Source: TMED108 sp036166415
GTDB taxonomy: Bacteria; Fidelibacterota; Marinisomatia; Marinisomatales; TCS55
NCBI GenBank assembly: GCA_036166415.1
Contig: JAYZHP010000059.1
Coordinates: 1 to 9,165, forward strand
Reading direction: 5' to 3'
Length of the DNA stretch: 9,165 bases
Positions within the stretch are counted from its first letter, which is position 1; each line of letters opens with the position of its first letter. The notes below the pieces were generated by a model. The model was not told the DNA's origin. It saw only the letters and a list, made by a program, of their open reading frames with translations, and made no database searches. A program made the translations under genes and the position numbers. Positions 5,955-9,165 of this stretch are shown piece by piece.

Positions 5955-7247
5955 ATGAATTTATCAGACAAAATAAAATCAATGATTCTTTCAAAGACGG
6001 TCAGTGAAAAAGAAAGAAAAATCGGTGTTGAAATTGAAAGCTTCTACTACAATCACGACAGTTTAAATAGAATTCCTGTAAATAAAAAAGATCAATACTC
6101 AGCCTCAGATTTATTGTTTGACATAAACCAAGCTACCGCTGATCATCAATATACATATTCTTTAGAGCCTGGAGGCCAGTTAGAATGGGCTTCTAGCCCT
6201 CACATTAGTTTATGGGATATTGCTGATGAATATTCAAACAATATGCTAGCCCAAAGGCAGCTTTGTAAAAAAAATCATATTGATATAGGATATTTTTCAG
6301 TGGAACCGGTTTCTGATCCATTTGAAATTGAATTAATCGATTCAAAAAAATATCACCTTATGGATAATTTATTTCATGAAACTGGTACGCTAGGGCCTTG
6401 GATGATGCGTAACACCACAAGCATTCAAGTTAATATTGATTATACAAATGAAGGGGATGCAAATCAGATGGCGTTTATAGCGGATAGTATACAGCCATTG
6501 GTTAGTATTTTATTTGCAAACGCACCATTTATAAAAAATAAATTAGCAAAAAGCGATAACCTGCGCTGGAAAATTTGGAATAACACAGATAGCTCAAGAT
6601 GCGGTTCGCTTTTTGAACATACTATTGATGATTCTAATAATGTGATTAATAATTATGTTGAATGGTTGCAATCAAGACAAGCTATTTTTATTGAAAATCC
6701 GCAAGGGACATTTAATGCCTTTAATAATGATTTAGCGGCAATGATTTCATCAGATAATAATGATGATTTAATATATTCAGCATTTAGACAAATTTTCACA
6801 CATGTTCGATTTAAAACTGTACTTGAAGTCAGGGCATCAGATCGTCAACAAAAAGGTAAGGAGCTAGTTCCTGCTGCTTTTTTGGCGGGATTGCTAACTA
6901 GTAATATTGTTAGAGACAAATTATTAGATGAAATTAATTCATGGACCATTGATGACAAAATTAATCTATCAAAGCAAGCATCTGAAATATCCTTTTCTAA
7001 TATTGGACCAAAACAAAAATCTATTGGATATTGGTTAGAATTTCTTGGACAACTTGCGTTGGAAGGATTAGATGAGAGATCAAAAATATTTGATATTAAA
7101 AACGAAAGGCCCCTTTTAGAGTTTGAATTAAATAATTTAATTGCGAGTGGCCCTGATACCATAACGATTCAGAATAAGTATAATAATTCGAATCAAACTT
7201 TAAAGAGTTTTATAATTGAAAATTATTTAGATTCATTTGAGGATTAA
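5955..7247 (+). CDS. gshA: Glutamate-cysteine ligase, plant/EgtA type
   Basis: This is a predicted ATP-dependent glutamate-cysteine ligase, which joins L-glutamate to L-cysteine to make gamma-glutamylcysteine, the first step of glutathione or, in EgtA-containing bacteria, ergothioneine synthesis. The length of 430 aa fits the plant/proteobacterial type. Visible blocks are IGVEIESF (23-30, the metal-binding G-E-E strand), YSLEPGGQLEWASSP (68-82), MMRNTTSIQVNIDY (150-163), WNNTDSSRCG (208-217) and FKTVLEVRASD (286-296). The near-invariant LEPGGQ-E motif makes the family call strong. No glutathione synthetase (gshB) or other egt gene is visible, so the final thiol is undetermined; the gshA symbol is used in the family sense. 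There is no obvious Shine-Dalgarno before the ATG, only AT-rich sequence. It sits between the Nudix gene (9 nt gap) and a small membrane protein gene (2 nt gap), implying an operon. Confidence 0.87.
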   Translation: MNLSDKIKSMILSKTVSEKERKIGVEIESFYYNHDSLNRIPVNKKDQYSASDLLFDINQATADHQYTYSLEPGGQLEWASSPHISLWDIADEYSNNMLAQRQLCKKNHIDIGYFSVEPVSDPFEIELIDSKKYHLMDNLFHETGTLGPWMMRNTTSIQVNIDYTNEGDANQMAFIADSIQPLVSILFANAPFIKNKLAKSDNLRWKIWNNTDSSRCGSLFEHTIDDSNNVINNYVEWLQSRQAIFIENPQGTFNAFNNDLAAMISSDNNDDLIYSAFRQIFTHVRFKTVLEVRASDRQQKGKELVPAAFLAGLLTSNIVRDKLLDEINSWTIDDKINLSKQASEISFSNIGPKQKSIGYWLEFLGQLALEGLDERSKIFDIKNERPLLEFELNNLIASGPDTITIQNKYNNSNQTLKSFIIENYLDSFED

Positions 7248-7249
7248 AA

Positions 7250-7711
7250 ATGTCGAATCCAAAAACCTTACACAACTACACTATGATTCCTTTTTTTATA
7301 ATTGGATTTAGTGCTTTTTTTGCCGGCTTTGCATGGATATTAGCTCCGGAGCCCTGGTTGCTTGATGAATCTGCAAACACTATACTTCTTGATGAATCGT
7401 ATGAAAATTTATTTGCTGCAGATATAAATAGAAATTTACCAGATTACCTTACCCTATTGTATAGATTTTTTGGTTGGTGGGTTAGTCTAATTGGATTATT
7501 AACTATTGGGTATACATACGTCACTCGATTAGGTACTCATATATCGCGCATCACTATACAAATCGCTTATTTTATTGGACTTACTGGCATAGGTATAATC
7601 TTATATACTTTTATTCCTACAACTCCTTTTGTGTATTTAAATATTTTCTTATGGGCAATGTGGACAATTAGTGTTCTTTCGGGCTTTAAACTAAAAAATT
7701 ATGATCAGTGA
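7250..7711 (+). CDS. Small four-helix membrane protein of unknown function
   Basis: I do not recognise this 153-aa protein. Four hydrophobic segments are predicted by eye at about 12-31, 69-92, 101-122 and 126-145, so it is an inner-membrane protein. The only sizeable soluble part is the loop between helices 1 and 2 (about 32-68), which is acidic and carries a tandem LLDES repeat (37-41 and 46-50). The helix 2 start, YRFFGWWVSLIGLL, is rich in aromatics. GAGGA at 7239-7243, overlapping the end of the previous gene, is 6 nt before the ATG and gives good support for the start. The 3' end overlaps the DUF2231-like gene by 11 nt, so the two are probably made together and may form a membrane complex. 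No catalytic motif is seen. Confidence 0.75.
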   Translation: MSNPKTLHNYTMIPFFIIGFSAFFAGFAWILAPEPWLLDESANTILLDESYENLFAADINRNLPDYLTLLYRFFGWWVSLIGLLTIGYTYVTRLGTHISRITIQIAYFIGLTGIGIILYTFIPTTPFVYLNIFLWAMWTISVLSGFKLKNYDQ

Positions 7712-8105
7712 TTGGCATCCATTAGTTATTCATTTTCCTATAGCTCTAATATCAACTTCTGTTGTATTTGATTTTATTTTTTATTTTTCTAATAATAAGG
7801 ATTTATTAGTGGCCAGTTGGTGGGCAATGTTTGCTGGTCTTATAGCTAGCCTTTCTGCTATTGCTACTGGAATAATTGATGATTCATTAATTGGTCATTT
7901 TGGTTCAGTTTGGCCCATCTGGCATAACCATGGCGCTGTTCAAATTGTTTCCATTATTGGTTTTACCATACTCTTTTATTTTAAAACTACTAATCCAGAT
8001 TCATACAAAAAAAATAATACTTCCTATCTATTGTGCTCATCTCTATTGGTTGCTTTATTATTCTATGGCGCACACCTAGGAGCATTGCTTTCAGGCAGAA
8101 TATAG
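7701..8105 (+). CDS. DUF2231-like four-helix membrane protein
   Basis: This 134-aa integral membrane protein opens with WHPLVIHFPIALISTSVVFD (5-24), the characteristic start of DUF2231 proteins (HP--VHFPIAL). Four membrane segments appear at about 8-29, 37-59, 77-95 and 108-130. Histidines recur at conserved-looking places: H6, H11, H75, H77 and H125, the last in GAHLGALL near the C-terminus. Paired histidines across helices could coordinate haem or metal in this family, but that is inference and the role of DUF2231 is not established to my knowledge. The ATG lies 11 nt inside the previous gene in another frame and lacks its own Shine-Dalgarno, so it is likely translationally coupled. The stop codon overlaps the first TATAGTTG repeat upstream of sdhC. 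Confidence 0.78.
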   Translation: MISDWHPLVIHFPIALISTSVVFDFIFYFSNNKDLLVASWWAMFAGLIASLSAIATGIIDDSLIGHFGSVWPIWHNHGAVQIVSIIGFTILFYFKTTNPDSYKKNNTSYLLCSSLLVALLFYGAHLGALLSGRI

Positions 8106-8158
8106 TTGCTTTTATCTTATAGTTGTTTATAGTTGTTTAGCGCATTAATTTATAGTTA
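8101..8158 (+). repeat. TATAGTTG direct repeats upstream of sdhC
   Basis: Exact copies of TATAGTTG occur at 8101-8108, 8118-8125 and 8128-8135, and a near-copy TATAGTTA at 8151-8158. The first overlaps the stop codon of the DUF2231-like gene. The second and third are 10 bp apart, about one helical turn. The array lies just upstream of a possible -10 and the sdhC start, so an operator role is possible. The same 8-mer recurs as an inverted pair after sdhC. Confidence 0.6.
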
Positions 8159-8163
8159 AATTA

Positions 8164-8190
8164 TATAATAATCTGAGGAACTATATATCA
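8164..8190 (+). promoter_or_regulatory. Possible -10 element and ribosome binding site of sdhC
   Basis: An exact TATAAT is at 8164-8169 but has no convincing -35 at normal spacing, and such matches arise easily in A/T-only DNA. GAGGA at 8175-8179 lies 11 nt before the ATG at 8191 and is a reasonable Shine-Dalgarno. If TATAAT is used, the 5' leader would be very short. Confidence 0.35.
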
Positions 8191-8859
8191 ATGTCATCAT
8201 TTAAACTATTTATTTCTTCAACAATTGGCAAAAAGGTCTTGGTGGCTACAACTGGCTTGCTGTTTTGTTTTTTTCTCCTTTTCCATCTGTTAAACAATCT
8301 TGTTATTTATACAGGTGCAGAAAATTTTAATTTTCTAGTAGGTAGTCTTGAAAAGATTAAGCCTTTAATAAGAATACTTGAGGTAGCGCTAGCAGGTATT
8401 TTATTAGTTCATATTGTTAATTCGGTCACCTTAGCTATCCAATCGAAAAAATCTGGCAACATTACTACTAAATCAGAAACAAAAAAACATAACGCGACTC
8501 TATCATCAAGAACAATGCTATTCACTGGAAGCATATTATTTATTTTTATCGTAACCCACCTGTCAACCTTTTGGTATAATTTTCAGACTAATGATGATCA
8601 TTCTGCTTATTATGAAATTGTCACTAGTAGTAGCATTGGTTTTGGAAATATTTTTATAACCATTTTGTATCTTGTAGCTATGGTATTGCTTGGTTTTCAT
8701 TTAAAGCATGGATTTAATTCAGCATTGCAAACTTTTGGAATTAAAAACACCTCTATTGGAAAAATGCTAAGTTTGGTTAGTGTTGTCTTTTGGTTATTTG
8801 TTCCGGCTGGATTTTTTAGCATAGCATTTTGGTTTGGAATATTAAATGGGGGTAAATAG
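8191..8859 (+). CDS. sdhC: Succinate dehydrogenase/fumarate reductase cytochrome b subunit, Bacteroidetes type
   Basis: This is the membrane anchor that carries haem b and passes electrons between the flavoprotein/iron-sulfur subunits and quinone. At 222 aa it fits the single-subunit (type B) cytochrome b558 group. The opening SSTIGKKVLVATTGLLFCFFLLFHLLNNL (shown from about 9 to 37) is diagnostic. Five membrane helices are visible at about 16-38, 58-82, 108-128, 153-172 and 191-215. Candidate haem-ligand histidines are H32, H74, H123 and H170, with LKHGFNSALQTFG (171-183) after the last. SSRTMLFTGS (105-114) is another typical block. sdhA normally follows directly in this type of operon, but the next frame here is an unrelated lysine-rich ORF, so the gene appears isolated from its partners in this window. 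It has its own upstream region with TATAGTTG repeats. Confidence 0.9.
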   Translation: MSSFKLFISSTIGKKVLVATTGLLFCFFLLFHLLNNLVIYTGAENFNFLVGSLEKIKPLIRILEVALAGILLVHIVNSVTLAIQSKKSGNITTKSETKKHNATLSSRTMLFTGSILFIFIVTHLSTFWYNFQTNDDHSAYYEIVTSSSIGFGNIFITILYLVAMVLLGFHLKHGFNSALQTFGIKNTSIGKMLSLVSVVFWLFVPAGFFSIAFWFGILNGGK

Positions 8860-8864
8860 TACAA

Positions 8865-8889
8865 CAACTATATATCATATTTATAGTTG
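8865..8889. repeat. Inverted repeat CAACTATA / TATAGTTG downstream of sdhC
   Basis: CAACTATA at 8865-8872 and TATAGTTG at 8882-8889 form a perfect 8-bp inverted repeat with a 9-nt spacer. It begins 5 nt after the sdhC stop. The arms are the same 8-mer found as direct repeats before sdhC. It is AT-rich and lacks a T-tract, so it is more likely a protein-binding palindrome or weak hairpin than an intrinsic terminator. Confidence 0.6.
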
Positions 8890-8921
8890 CTTAATTAATA
8901 ATTATATGGTTTCGAAAACAT

Positions 8922-9165
8922 ATGGCAAAATCTAATAAACATAAACGTAAAAGTAGTATTTATACTGATAAAAAGGGTTTTAATTATTATCAAACCTATA
9001 GTTTTTTTGGATCTAAGGATGGACTTAAAAAGAAAATACAAAAGAATCTTGGTAAAGATAAAACTGGATCGCAATTAAAACATGAAAAGGACTATTGGGA
9101 TAATTACTACAACAAAATTGATGATACATTTAAATCGACTAAAATAAATGAAAAATCCTCATCGG
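8922..9165 (+). CDS. Lysine-rich hypothetical protein (3' partial)
   Basis: An ATG at 8922 opens a frame of 81 codons with no stop before the right edge. The product begins MAKSNKHKRKSSIYTDKKG and has about a quarter lysines plus many aromatics (FNYYQTYSFFG, then DYWDNYYNK), suggesting a soluble basic, possibly nucleic-acid-binding N-terminus. I do not recognise a family; it is not the start of SdhA. There is no clear Shine-Dalgarno. A short, weak resemblance of the YYQTYSFFGSKDGLKKK-IQKNLGK region to basic N-termini of transposase-like or Fic-like proteins is not strong enough to call. It begins 62 nt after sdhC, past the inverted repeat. Confidence 0.5.
   Translation, partial: MAKSNKHKRKSSIYTDKKGFNYYQTYSFFGSKDGLKKKIQKNLGKDKTGSQLKHEKDYWDNYYNKIDDTFKSTKINEKSSS

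Noticed and set aside
7891..8079. 62-aa + strand frame inside the DUF2231-like gene
   Set aside because: It is nested in another frame of a gene with a clear family signature and has no separate translation signal.
8865..8889. Inverted repeat as an intrinsic terminator of sdhC
   Set aside because: The stem is only 8 bp, has few G/C pairs and is followed by mixed A/T rather than a T-run.

Overview
The window is AT-rich bacterial DNA with every gene on the + strand. The most likely source is a marine member of the FCB superphylum, for example Candidatus Marinimicrobia (SAR406) or a relative. The hints are an outer-membrane barrel/TPR protein of FCB style, a Bacteroidetes-type single-subunit succinate dehydrogenase cytochrome b, low GC and a sodium-type stator. 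This taxonomic call is inference; the window contains no marker gene that settles it.

Positions 1-5279 hold a tightly packed five-gene block closed by a strong intrinsic terminator at 5307-5343. The genes encode, in order: an outer-membrane beta-barrel protein with a coiled coil and two TPRs (5' end outside the window); a MotA/PomA stator subunit; a MotB/PomB stator subunit with an OmpA-like peptidoglycan-binding domain; a protein that reads as a remodelled FliF; and a FliG homologue. The remodelled FliF has one RBM3-like ring domain, a long periplasmic coiled coil, one membrane helix and a cytoplasmic tail ending in a FliG-binding-like motif. No FliM, FliN, rod, hook, filament or type III export gene is seen. 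I read this as a stripped-down ion-driven rotary motor (stator, membrane rotor ring, torque ring and an outer-membrane partner) that may have a non-flagellar output. This is the main discovery candidate.

Positions 5406-8105 hold a run of four metabolic or membrane genes: a Nudix hydrolase, a plant/EgtA-type glutamate-cysteine ligase, an unrecognised four-helix membrane protein, and a DUF2231-like four-helix membrane protein whose start overlaps the previous gene by 11 nt. Spacing suggests one transcription unit. This part looks AT-richer than the motor block.

Positions 8101-9165 hold sdhC (cytochrome b of succinate dehydrogenase/fumarate reductase). Three exact copies and one near-copy of TATAGTTG lie upstream of it, and an inverted pair of the same 8-mer lies downstream. 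A lysine-rich ORF of unknown function then runs off the right edge. No sdhA or sdhB is visible. No tRNA, rRNA, CRISPR array or insertion sequence was seen.
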